From the NCBI GenBank assembly GCA_013284265.1, contig JABTBR010000040.1, forward strand, positions 1-64,000: a DNA stretch of 64,000 nucleotides. Reading direction: 5' to 3'. The notes beneath the pieces were generated by a model. That model worked only from the letters and a program-made list of their open reading frames with translations, did no database searches and was not told the origin of the DNA. This DNA comes from Oxalobacteraceae bacterium (lineage in GTDB: Bacteria; Pseudomonadota; Gammaproteobacteria; Burkholderiales; Burkholderiaceae_D). Shown here piece by piece: positions 1 through 11,600 of the stretch (position 1 is its first letter; every line of letters starts with the position of its first letter). The position numbers were made by a program, and so were the translations under genes.

Positions 1-158
1 CGCGGCGGCTGGCTGGCAAGCAGCGGCCGCCGCCCGGCGAGCATCCTGGGCGCTTGCAGTTCAGGACGCGAAAATCGCAGTCTGTCGCATTTCGGCGCGG
101 GCGGGGCGCGCGCTGGCATACAGTGCGATCTCTTCCACTTCGACCAAAAGACCACCTC

Positions 159-1961
159 ATGAAAGCCACTACCCGTCTGGGCGCGAGCGCGCTGCTGTTT
201 TCCCTGATCATGGGCCTGGCCCATGCCGGCGATGCCGGTGGCGGTGCCGGCACGGTGGCGCCGGCGCTGGAGCAGCGCCGCGCCGCGCTCGACAGCCTGA
301 TCAAGGAACAATGGGAATACACGATGCGCAATGCGCCGGAATGGGCGTCGATGATAGGCGACAAGCGCTATAACGACCGTCTCAGCGATTTTTCCCAGGC
401 CGCCATCGAGGCCGACCTGGCCGCCACCAAGGCCTTCCTGGCGCGCTTCGACGCGATCGACAGCAGCGGCTTCCCGGTGCAGGAACAGCTGAACCACCAA
501 TTGATGCTGCGTTCGCTGCGCGAGCAGGTGGAAGGCGCCCGCTTCAAGGACTGGGAGATGCCGGTGCTGCAGAATTCCGGCATCCATATCGATACGCCGC
601 AAATGGTGGCGATGCTGTCCTTCGAGACGGTGAAGGACTATGAGGATTACATCGCCCGCCTGCACCAGCTGCCCCGGCTGTTCAACGAAACGACGATCCA
701 GATGCGCAAGGGTATCCAGGATGGCCTGATGCCGCCGCAATTCCTGATCCCCAAGATCGCGCGCCAGTGCGCCGACATCGCCGCGTTCAAGACAGCCGAT
801 TCGCCGTTCGCCCAGCCGCTGAAAAAATTCCCGGCCAGCTTCTCGGCGGCCGACCAGGCCCGCTTGCGCGCGGCCATCGTCGGCGCGATTGAGAAGGAAG
901 TGGTGCCGGCGTATAAAAAATTCGGCGCCTTTGTCAAGACCAGCTACCAGGCGCACGGCCGCAAGGACGTGGGCCTGTGGTCGCTGCCGGACGGCGCTGC
1001 GCGCTATGCCTTCCGCGCCAAGACCGCCACCACCACGGAACAGAGTCCCGAGCAGATCCACCAGCTCGGCCTGGCCGAAGTGGCGCGCATCGAGGCGCAG
1101 ATGCTGGCCGTGGCCAACAAGCTCGGCTTCGCCGACCTGAAGAGCTTCAATGCCTCGCTGGCGGCCAATGCCGCGCTGCATCCGAGCTCGCGCCAGCAGA
1201 TCATCGACCTGTACAGCAAGTACACCGAGCAGATGTACCAGAAACTGCCGGAGCAGTTCGGCCTGCTGCCGAAGGCCAAGGTGGAGATCCTGCAGGTGGA
1301 AGCCTTCCAGGAGAAGGAAGCGGCCGGCGCCTTCTACAATCCCGGCGCGCGCGATGGCAGCCGTCCGGGCCGGGTGATGGTCAATACCGGCGACTTCGCC
1401 AAACGCACCACGCTGGGGGTGGAAACGACGGCCCTGCACGAAGGCGTACCGGGCCACCATATGCAGATCGCGATCGCCCAGGAACTCGAAGAACTGCCCG
1501 CCTTCCGCCAGCAAGGCAATTACACCGCCTATGCCGAAGGCTGGGCGCTGTACGCGGAGCGGCTGGGCGAGGAACTGGGCTTCTATGCCGACCCCTACAG
1601 CTATTACGGCCACCTGCAGGATGAGATGCTGCGCGCGATCCGGCTGGTCGTCGATACCGGCCTGCACTATAAAAAATGGAGCCGCCAGCAGGTGGTCGAT
1701 TACTTCCACGCCCATTCCGGCATCGACGAAGTCGATGTCCAGAGCGAGACCGACCGCTACATCGTCTGGCCGGGCCAGGCGCTGGGCTACAAGATCGGCC
1801 AGCTGAAAATTCTCGCCTTGCGCGACTTTGCAAAAGCGCAACTTGGTGACAAATTTAACATTCGCGCTTTCCACGATGAAGTGCTGGGCGCCGGTTCCTT
1901 GCCGCTGGATGTGCTGGAAACGCGTATCAAGAACTGGGTAGTTGCACAAAAAAATAGCTAA
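159..1961 (+). CDS. Exported DUF885 family hydrolase
   Basis: A 600-aa protein of the DUF885 family, which is generally regarded as periplasmic or lipoprotein-like metallohydrolases of unproven substrate. The start at 159 is preferred over an upstream in-frame start at 54, because it gives a classic Sec signal peptide: KATTR, then a hydrophobic core, ending in an AHA-type cleavage site near residue 23. The family signature HEGVPGHH lies at about residue 427, and a YAEGWALYAE segment follows about 30 residues later. Both are the conserved, presumably metal-binding parts of DUF885. Length matches the family. It appears monocistronic, with a strong terminator directly downstream. The substrate cannot be told from sequence. 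Confidence 0.85.
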   Translation: MKATTRLGASALLFSLIMGLAHAGDAGGGAGTVAPALEQRRAALDSLIKEQWEYTMRNAPEWASMIGDKRYNDRLSDFSQAAIEADLAATKAFLARFDAIDSSGFPVQEQLNHQLMLRSLREQVEGARFKDWEMPVLQNSGIHIDTPQMVAMLSFETVKDYEDYIARLHQLPRLFNETTIQMRKGIQDGLMPPQFLIPKIARQCADIAAFKTADSPFAQPLKKFPASFSAADQARLRAAIVGAIEKEVVPAYKKFGAFVKTSYQAHGRKDVGLWSLPDGAARYAFRAKTATTTEQSPEQIHQLGLAEVARIEAQMLAVANKLGFADLKSFNASLAANAALHPSSRQQIIDLYSKYTEQMYQKLPEQFGLLPKAKVEILQVEAFQEKEAAGAFYNPGARDGSRPGRVMVNTGDFAKRTTLGVETTALHEGVPGHHMQIAIAQELEELPAFRQQGNYTAYAEGWALYAERLGEELGFYADPYSYYGHLQDEMLRAIRLVVDTGLHYKKWSRQQVVDYFHAHSGIDEVDVQSETDRYIVWPGQALGYKIGQLKILALRDFAKAQLGDKFNIRAFHDEVLGAGSLPLDVLETRIKNWVVAQKNS

Positions 1962-2024
1962 TAAGTCATCTGGCGGCGACGGCACCCCCGGGTGCCGCCA
2001 GAGACGGGTGATGTTAAATATGCA

Positions 2025-2063
2025 AGACGGCGCGGCCAGCCTGGCCCCGCCGTCTTTTTTTTT
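2025..2063 (+). terminator. Rho-independent terminator after the DUF885 gene
   Basis: A GC-rich hairpin with arms AGACGGCG and CGCCGTCT and an internal GGCCAG/CTGGCC stem is followed by nine T residues. It lies about 60 nt after the DUF885 stop codon. Confidence 0.85.
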
Positions 2064-2672
2064 GCGATGACATCAAACGGTCATCAAACGGACTTAGCAT
2101 CGAAGGGTATTTCACCTGGGCAATGCGGCGGTGCAGCGTAGCGTCCGCCGGGGCAGCCCCGGCTTTGAAGGGCTTTCACCCCTTTGTTCCGGGGTAATGC
2201 CTAGATGCAATGTCAATAGAATGCGCCATGGTCCCTCATTGTATTGCCCGTATGTAAACTGAAAACATGTCATTTCGTCAGGTTGCAAGGCCGAGACAGC
2301 GGTCTTAAAAACGTTCTTATGGGCAATTTATTGCGATATACTCGATCCCTACGACCACGGAAAACCGCGGTTTTCGGGGCATGAGCCGGGTGGTGTCGCA
2401 GCGCACAAATTATTTATTTAATGAATCTAGGAAATATGTCGTTATATACGAACCTAGGCTCGAAAAAAGCGTGCAGCAATTTGGGTCAGCGAAAAATTAT
2501 TAAATAAGTAATGCAATAACGGCAATAAGAGCCTCTTCGGTCTTCTTGCCGTTTCAGCAGTAGGTATATACATAGGCGATTTGCCATCGTTGCAAGAATT
2601 GGAGCGTCGGACTAGATCCGCCTTAGTCCATATCTGCGCGGAACTTTGCAGGATCCTTTAGGGAGAAAAAGA
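2064..2672 (+). promoter_or_regulatory. Long AT-rich leader upstream of the first giant gene
   Basis: There is no credible coding sequence here. The first part (2100-2220) is GC-rich and contains a small CCGGGGCAGCCCCGG palindrome. From about 2240 to 2600 the composition turns sharply AT-rich, for example the run of AT words around 2405-2520, unlike the surrounding DNA. A hairpin with arms AACGGCAA and TTGCCGTT lies at about 2517-2552. A strong ribosome binding site, AGGGAG at 2660-2665, sits 7 nt before the ATG at 2673. The region probably holds the promoter of the giant gene and perhaps sites for an AT-binding silencer. I cannot assign -35/-10 boxes with confidence. Confidence 0.5.
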
Positions 2673-5600
2673 ATGAGCTTCGTCACCAGCTTTTCCACAG
2701 ACCAAATTGCTGCTCTCAGCACCGATGAAATCATCAGTTTGTCGACTGCGGATCTTGCCGCGCTTAACTCAGACCAATTTGGCGCGTTCACCAGCATCCA
2801 GATTCCGGTGCTGACATCGAGCCAGATCGCGGGCGCCTTCAACAGCGTCCAGATTACCTCTCTGACCACCCTGCAAGCGAGTGTGCTGACCTCGAGCCAG
2901 CTCGCCGCGCTGACCACCGCCGGCCTGTCGAACATGGGCACCTCCGATGTGGCCGCACTGCAGACCCTCGCGGTCGTGGGCCTGACCTCGGCCCAGGTGA
3001 AAGCCCTGAACACCGACCAGATCATCGCCATCACCACCGCCCAGGCCAATACCCTGAGCAGCCAGCAAATCGTCGGCCTGAGCAGCGCCAATATCGCCGC
3101 CATGGATACCCAGGATGTGGCGGCCCTGAAAACGGCCGCCGTCGCCGTCCTGACCTCGGCCCAGGTCAGCGCGCTGACCACCGACCAGGCCGCCAACATG
3201 GTCACGGCCCAGGTTGCCGCACTGTCGACCGCCGCCATTGCCGGCGGTCTCAATTCGGACCAGGCCGGCGTGCTGACGTCCAACCAGGTGCAAGCGATGT
3301 CCTCGGCCCAGGTGTTCGCGCTGTCGACCGCCGCCATCGCCGCGCTGCCAACGCGTGACGTCGCCGCGATCGCCACCGCCGCCATCGCCGCATTGAAAAC
3401 CAGCCAGATCGGCGCGCTGACGACCGACCAGGTCAGCCGCCTGAGCACCGACCAGATCGTCGCGCTGAGCTCGGCCGCGATGGCCACCGGCCTGACCACC
3501 GACCAGATCGTCGCCTTGAGCTCGACCCAGGCCGCCGCGCTGAGCACCGCGCAAGTGGTGGCCCTGGCCACGCGCAATATCGCCGCCCTCGAAACGGCCG
3601 ACTTCGCCGCGCTGAAAACGGCCGCTGTCGCGGCCCTGACGGCCGGCCAGATGAAGGCCCTGACGACCGACCACATCGTGGCCCTGTCGACCGCCGAAGC
3701 GGCCGCGATGACTTCGGTGCAACTGGTGGCCCTCAATTCGGACGCCATCGGCGCGCTGGAAACGGGCGACCTGAACGCGCTGGCCACCGCCACCATCGGC
3801 GCCATGACCTCGGCCCAGGCCGTTGGCCTGAGCACCCTGCAGATCAATAAACTGGCGACCGCCTCGCTGGCCGTGCTGAACACGGCCAATATCGCCAAGC
3901 TGAGCAGCGACCAGGTCGTGGCACTGACCTCCACCCAGCTCGCCAACATGACCACCGCCCAGATCGCTGCGCTGTCGACCGACAGCATCGCCGCGCTGGA
4001 AACGGCCGACCTCGTCGGCCTGAGCACCAACGGCGTGGTGGCCCTGAAAACCAACCAGATCGCGGCCCTGACGACCGACCAGATCGGCGTGCTGTCGACC
4101 AACCAGGTCGCCGCGTTCTCCACGGCCGCGATGGCCGTCGGCCTGACCACCGACCAGATCGTCGCGCTGAGCTCGAACCAGGCCGGCGCCCTGAGCACCG
4201 CCCAGGTCGTGGCCATGGCCACGCGCAATATCGCCGCCCTCGAAACGGTGGACTTCGCCGCCCTGAAAACAGCCGCTGTCGCGGCCCTGACGGCCGGCCA
4301 GATGAAGGCCCTGACGACCGACCAGGTGGTCGCGCTGTCGACCGCCGAAGCGGCCGCGCTGAGCTCGGTGCAAGTGACCGCCCTCGGTTCGGACTCCATT
4401 GGCGCGCTGGAAACGGGTGACCTGAACGCCCTGACCGTGGCCGCCATCGGCGCCCTGACCACGGCCCACGCCGCCGGTCTGAGCACCCTGCAGATCAACA
4501 AGCTGGCCACGGCCTCGCTGGCCGCGCTGGGCACCGCCGTCATCAGCAAGCTGAGCTCCGACCAGATCGTGGCGCTGACCTCGACCCAGGTCGCGAATAT
4601 GACCACGGCCCAGATCGCCTCGCTGGCGACCGAAGCCATCGCCGCGCTGGAAACGGCCGACCTGGTCGGCCTGAGCACGAACGGTGTGGCCGCGCTGAAA
4701 ACCAACCAGATCGCCGCCCTGACGACCGACCAGATCGGCGCGCTGTCGACCAACCAGATCGTCGCGCTGTCCACGGCCGCCATGGCCGCTGGCCTGACCA
4801 CCGACCAGATCGTCGCACTGAGCTCGAACCAGGCCGGCGCGCTGAGCACCGCGCAAGTGGTGGCCCTGGCCACGCGCAATATCGCCGCGCTGGAAACGGT
4901 CGACTTCGCTGCCATGAAAACGGCCGCCGTCGCGGCCCTGAGCACCGGCCAGATGAAGGCGCTGACGACCGACCAGATCGTCGCGCTGTCGACCGCCGAA
5001 GCAGCCGCGCTGAGCAGCGCGCAACTGAACTCGCTGGGTTCGGACGCCATCGGCGCGCTGGAAACCTCGGACTTGAACGCCGTCACCGTGGCCACCATCG
5101 GCGCGCTGGCAACAGCCCAGGTCGCCGGTCTGAGCACCTTGCAGATCAACAAGCTGGCAACAGCCTCGCTGGCCGCACTGAGCACCGCCGTCATCAGCAA
5201 GCTGAGCACCGACCAGATCGTGGCCCTGACCTCGACCCAGGTCGCCAATATGACCACCAACCAGATCGCCGCGCTGTCGACCGACAGCATCGCCGCGCTG
5301 GAAACGGCCGACCTGGTCGGCCTGAGCACCAATGGCGTGGCCGCGCTGAAAACCAACCAGATCGCCGCGCTGACGACCGACCAGATCGGCGCGCTGTCGA
5401 CCAACCAGATCGTTGCGCTCTCGACGGCCGCGATGGCCGCCGGCCTGACCACCGACCAGATCGTCGCGCTGAGCTCGAACCAGGCCGGCGCGCTGAGCAC
5501 CGCCCAGGTCGTGGCCCTGGCCACGCGTAATATCGCAGCCCTGGAAACGGTGGACTTCGCGGCCCTGAAAACGGCCGCCGTCGCCGTGCTGACCACCGGC

Positions 5601-8600
5601 CAGATGAAGGCCCTGAGCACCGACCAGATCGTGGCCCTGTCGACCGCCGAAGCGGCGGCGATGAGCAGCGCACAGTTTGTCGCGCTCAACTCCGATGCCG
5701 TCGGCGCACTCGAAACGGGTGACTTGAACGCCCTCACGGTGGCCACCATCGGCGCCATGACCACGGCCCAGGCAAGCGGCCTGAGCACGCTGCAGATCAA
5801 CAAGCTGGCAACGGCTTCGCTGGCTGCGCTGAGCACCGGCGTGATCGGCAAGCTGAGCAGCGACCAGATCGTGGCGCTGACCTCGACCCAGGTCGCCAAT
5901 ATGACCACCAACCAGATCGCCGCACTGGCCACCGCCAGCATCGCCGCGCTGGAAACGGCCGACCTGGTCGGCCTGAGCACGGCTGGCGTGGCCGCGCTGA
6001 AAACCTCGCAGATCGGTGCGCTGACGACCGACCAGATCGGTGCCCTGTCGACCAACCAGGTCGTGGCGCTGACCACGGCCGACATGTCCGTCGGCCTGAC
6101 CACCGACCAGATCGTCGCCCTGAGCTCGAACCAGGCCGGCGCACTGAGCACCGCGCAAGTGGTGGCCCTGGCCACGCGCAATATCGCGGCCATGGAAACG
6201 GTGGACTTCGCCGCGCTGAAAACGGCCGCCGTCGCGGCCCTGACGGCCGGCCAGATGAAAGCGCTGACGACCGATCAGATCGTGGCGCTGTCGACCGCTG
6301 AAGCGGCCGCGCTGAGCTCGGTGCAAGTGACCGCCCTCGGTTCGGACGCCATCGGCGCGCTGGAAACGGGCGACTTGAATGCGCTGACCGTCGCTGCCAT
6401 CGGCTCGCTGACCACGGCCCACGCCGCCGGTCTGAGCACCCTGCAGATCAACAAGCTGGCAACGGCTTCGCTGGCCGCGCTGAGCACCGGCGTGATCAGC
6501 AAACTGAGCAGCGACCAGATCGTGGCGCTGACCTCGACCCAGGTCGCCAACATGACCACGGCCCAGATCGCCGCACTGGCCACCGACGCCATCGCCGCGC
6601 TGGAAACGGCCGACCTGGTCGGCCTGAGCACGGCCGGTGTGGCCGCGCTGAAAACCAGTCAGATCGGCGCGCTGACGACCGACCAGATCGGCGTGCTGTC
6701 GACCAACCAGATCGTGGCGCTGACCACGGCCGACATGGCCGTGGGCCTGACCACCGACCAGATCGTCGCGCTGAGCTCGAATCAGGCCGGCGCCCTGACG
6801 ACCGCGCAAGTGGTGGCCCTGGCCACGCGCAATATCGCGGCCATGGAAACGGTGGACTTCGCCGCGCTGAAAACGGCCGCTGTCGCGGCCCTGACGGCCG
6901 GCCAGATGAAAGCGCTGACGACCGATCAGATCGTGGCGCTGTCGACCGCCGAAGCGGCCGCGCTGAGCTCGGTGCAAGTGACCGCCCTCGGTTCGGACGC
7001 CATCGGCGCGCTGGAAACGGGCGACTTGAATGCGCTGACCGTGGCCGCCATCGGTTCCCTGACCACGGCCCACGCCGCCGGTCTGAGCACCTTGCAGATC
7101 AACAAGCTGGCAACGGCTTCGCTGGCCGCCCTGAGCACCGGCGTGATCAGCAAACTGAGCAGCGACCAGATCGTGGCGCTGACCTCGACCCAGGTCGCCA
7201 ACATGACCACCGCCCAGATCGCCTCGCTGGCCACCGACGCCATCGCGGCGCTGGAAACGGCCGACCTGGTCGGCCTGAGCACGAACGGTGTGGCCGCGCT
7301 GAAAACCAATCAGATCGCCGCCCTGACGACCGACCAGATCGGCGCGCTGTCGACCAACCAGGTCGTGGCGCTGTCCACGGCCGCCATGGCCGCTGGCCTG
7401 ACCACCGACCAGATCGTCGCGCTGAGCTCGAACCAGGCCGGCGCCCTGACCACCGCGCAAGTGGTGGCCCTGGCCACGCGTAATATCGCGGCCCTGGAAA
7501 CGGTGGACTTCGCGGCGCTGAAAACGGCCGCCGTCGCCGCCATGAGCACGGCCCAGATGCGGGCGCTGACCAGCGACCAGATCGTGGCCCTGTCGACCGC
7601 CGAAGCGGCCGCGCTGAGCACCGCGCAGTTCGCCTCGCTGAGCACCGACGCCATCGGCGCGCTGGAAACGGGCGACTTGAACGCGGTGAGCACCAATGCC
7701 ATCGCGGCCCTCACCACGGCCCAGCTGGGCGGTCTGAGCACCTTGCAGATCAACAAGCTGGCCACCGCCTCGCTGGCCGCCCTGAGCACGAACAATGTGA
7801 GCCGCCTGAGCAGTGATCAGGTGGTCGCCTTGACCTCGACCCAGGTCGCCAATATGACCACGGCCCAGATCGCCTCCTTGTCCACCGCCAGCATCGCGGC
7901 GCTGGAAACGGCCGACCTGGTCGGCCTGAGCACGGCCGGCGTGGCCGCGCTGAAAACCTCGCAGATCGGCGCGCTGACGACCGACCAGATCGGCGTGCTG
8001 TCGACCAACCAGATCGTGGCGCTGACCACGGCCGACATGGCCGTGGGCCTGACCACCGACCAGATCGTCGCGCTGAGCTCGAACCAGGCCGGCGCCCTGA
8101 GCACCGCGCAAGTGGTGGCCCTGGCCACGCGCAATATCGCGGCCATGGAAACGGTGGACTTCGCCGCGCTGAAAACGGCCGCCGTCGCGGCCCTGACGGC
8201 CGGCCAGATGAAAGCGCTGACCACCGACCAGGTGGTGGCGCTGTCGACCGCCGAAGCTGCCGCGCTGACCTCGGTGCAAGTGGCCGCCCTCGGTTCGGAC
8301 GCCATCGGCGCGCTGGAAACGAGCGACCTGAACGCCCTGACCGTGGCCGCCTTCGGCGCCATGACCACGGCCCAGGTGGTCGGTCTGAGCACCTTGCAGA
8401 TCAATAAACTGGCCACCGCCTCGCTGGCCGCCATGAGCACGGCCAATGTCAGCAAGTTGAGCAGCGACCAGATCGTGGCGCTGACGTCGACCCAGGTCGC
8501 CAACATGACCACGGCCCAGATCGCCTCGCTGGCGACCGACGCCATCGCCGCGCTGGAAACGGCCGACCTGGTCGGCCTGAGCACGGCCGGCGTGGCCGCC

Positions 8601-11600
8601 CTCAAAACGGCCCAGGTTGCCGCGCTGACGACCGACCAGATCGGCGTGCTGTCGACCAATCAGATCGTGGCGCTGACCACGGCCGATATGGCCGCCGGCC
8701 TGACGACCGACCAGATCGTGGCGCTGAGCTCGAACCAGGCTGGCGCCCTGAGCACCGCGCAAGTGGTGGCCCTGTCGACCCGCAATATCGCGGCCCTGGA
8801 AACGGTGGACTTCGCCGCGCTGAAAACGGCCGCTGTCGCGGCCCTGACGGCCGGCCAGATGAAGGCCCTGACGACCGACCAGGTCGTGGCCCTGTCGACC
8901 GCCGAAGCGGCCGCGCTGACCTCCGTGCAAGTGGCGGCGCTCGGTTCGGACGCCATCGGCGCGCTGGAAACGGGCGACCTGAACGCGCTCACGGTGGCCG
9001 CCATCGGCGCGCTGAGCACGGCCCAGGCCAATGGTCTGAGCACCCTGCAGATCAACAAGCTGGCCACCGCTTCGCTGGCCGCGCTGGGTACCGGCGTGAT
9101 CAGCAAGCTGAGCAGCGACCAGATCGTGGCGCTGACCTCGACCCAGGTCGCCAATCTGACGACCAACCAGATCGGCGCCCTGGCCACGGCCGCCATCAGC
9201 GGCCTGGAAACGGCTGACCTGGTGGGCTTGACGACGAATGGCGTGGTGGCACTCAAAACCGCCCAGATCGCCGCGCTGACGACCGACCAGATCGGTGCGA
9301 TGTCGACCAACCAGATCGCCGCGCTGGGCACGGCGGCCATGGCGGCCGGTCTGACGACCGACCAGATCGTGGCGCTGAGCTCGAACCAGGCCGGGGCGCT
9401 GACCGCGGCCCAGGTGCTGGCCCTGTCCACCCGCAACCTCGCGGCCATGGAAACGGTGGACTTCGCGGCCCTGAAAACGGCCGCCGTCGCCGCCCTGAGC
9501 AGCGCGCAAATGCGCTCGCTGACGACCGACCAGATCGTGGCGCTGTCGACCACCGAGGCGGCCGCCCTGAGCAGCGCGCAAGTGCTGGCGCTGCTGTCGG
9601 ACGCCATCGGCGCGCTCGAAACGAGCGACCTGAATGCCTTGACCGTGGCCGCCATCGGCGCCATGAGCACGGCCCAGGCCGCCGGTCTGAGCACCTTGCA
9701 GATCAACAAGCTGGCAACGGCTTCGCTGGCCGCGCTGAGCACCGGCGTGATCAGCAAGCTCAATAGCGACCAGATCGCGGCGCTGACCTCGACCCAGGTC
9801 GCGAACATGACCACGGCCCAGATCGCCGGGCTGGCCACCGACGCCATCGCCGGGATGGAAACGGCCGACCTGGTCGGCTTGAGCACGGCCGGCGTGGCCG
9901 CGCTCAAAACGGCCCAGGTCGCCGCGCTGACGACCGACCAGATCGGCGTGCTGTCGACCAACCAGATCGTCGCGCTGACCACGGCCGATATGGCCGCCGG
10001 CCTGACGACCGACCAGATCGTGGCGCTGAGCTCGAACCAGGCCGGGGCGCTGACCTCGGCCCAGATCCTGGCCATGTCGACCCGCAATATCGCGGCCCTC
10101 GAAACGGTGGACTTCGCCGCGCTGAAAACGGCGGCCGTCGCCGGCCTGTCGGCCAACCAGATGAAGGCGCTGACGACCGACCAGATCGTGGCCCTGTCGA
10201 CCTCGGTCGCGGCGGCACTGAATTCGGCGCAGTTCTCCGCGCTGAGCTCGGATTCCATCGGCGCGCTGGAAACGTCTGACCTGAATGCGGTGAGCACCAA
10301 CGCCTTCGGCGCCATGACGACGGCCCAGGTTGCCGGTCTGAGCACCCTGCAGATCAACAAACTGGCCACCGCCTCGTTTGCCGCCCTGAGCACGGCCAAT
10401 CTGAACCGCCTGAGCAGCGACCAGATGGCGGCGCTGACGTCCAGCCACATCGCTGCGATGAGCAGCGCCCAGGTGGCGGCCCTGTCGACGGCCAGCATCG
10501 TCGGCATGGAAACGGCCGACCTGGCCGGCCTGAGCACCAGCGCCATCAATGCGCTGAAAACCCACCAGGTCGCCGCGCTGTCGACCGACCAGATCGGCGC
10601 GCTGTCGACCAACCAGGTCGCCGCGCTGAACACGGCGGCCATGGCGGCCGGCCTGACGACCGACCAGATCGTCGCGCTGAGCTCGAACCAGGCTGCGGCC
10701 CTGAGCACGGCGCAAGTGGTGGCCCTGTCGACCCGCAATATCGCGGCCCTCGAAACGGTCGACTTCGCCGCGCTGAAAACGGCGGCGGTGGCGGCCCTGA
10801 CGGCAGGCCAGATGAAGGCCCTGACGACCGACCAGATCGTGGCCCTGTCCACGGCCGAGGCGGCCGCCCTGAGCAGCGTGCAGCTGACCGCCCTGAGCAC
10901 CGATTCGATCGGCGCGCTGGAAACGTCGGACCTGAACGCGGTGACGGTGGCCGCGCTGGGCGCCCTGACCACGGCCCAGGCCGCCGGTCTGAGCACCCTG
11001 CAGATCAACAAGCTGGCGACGGCCTCGCTGGCCGCCCTGAGCAGCGGCGTGATCAGCAAGCTGAGCACCGACCAGATCGTGGCGCTGACCTCGACCCAGG
11101 TGGCCAATATGACCACCGCACAGATTGCCTCGCTGTCCAGCGATGCGATCGGGGCGCTGGAAACGGCGGACCTGGTGGGTCTCAGCACGGCCGGTGTGGC
11201 CGCGCTGAAAACCGCGCAGATCGGCGCCCTGGGCACCGACCAGATCGGCGTGCTGTCGACCAACCAGATCGTCGCGCTGTCCACGGCGGCGATGGCGGCT
11301 GGCCTGACCACCGACCAGATCGTGGCGCTGAGCTCGAACCAGGCAGGGGCGCTGACCTCGGCCCAGGTGCTGGCCATGTCGACCCGCAATATCGCGGCCC
11401 TCGAAACGGTGGACTTCGCCGCGCTGAAAACGGCGACGGTGGCGGCCCTGACGGCCAACCAGATGAAGGCCCTGACGACCGACCAGATCGTGGCCCTGTC
11501 CACGGCCGAAGCGGCCGCCATGAGCAGCGCGCAGTTCGCGGCGCTGAACTCGGACTCCGTCGGCGCGCTGGAAACGGGTGACCTGAACGCCTTGACCGTG

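Noticed and set aside
54..158. N-terminal extension of the DUF885 protein
   Set aside because: It is Arg-rich and would bury the clear signal peptide that starts at 159.
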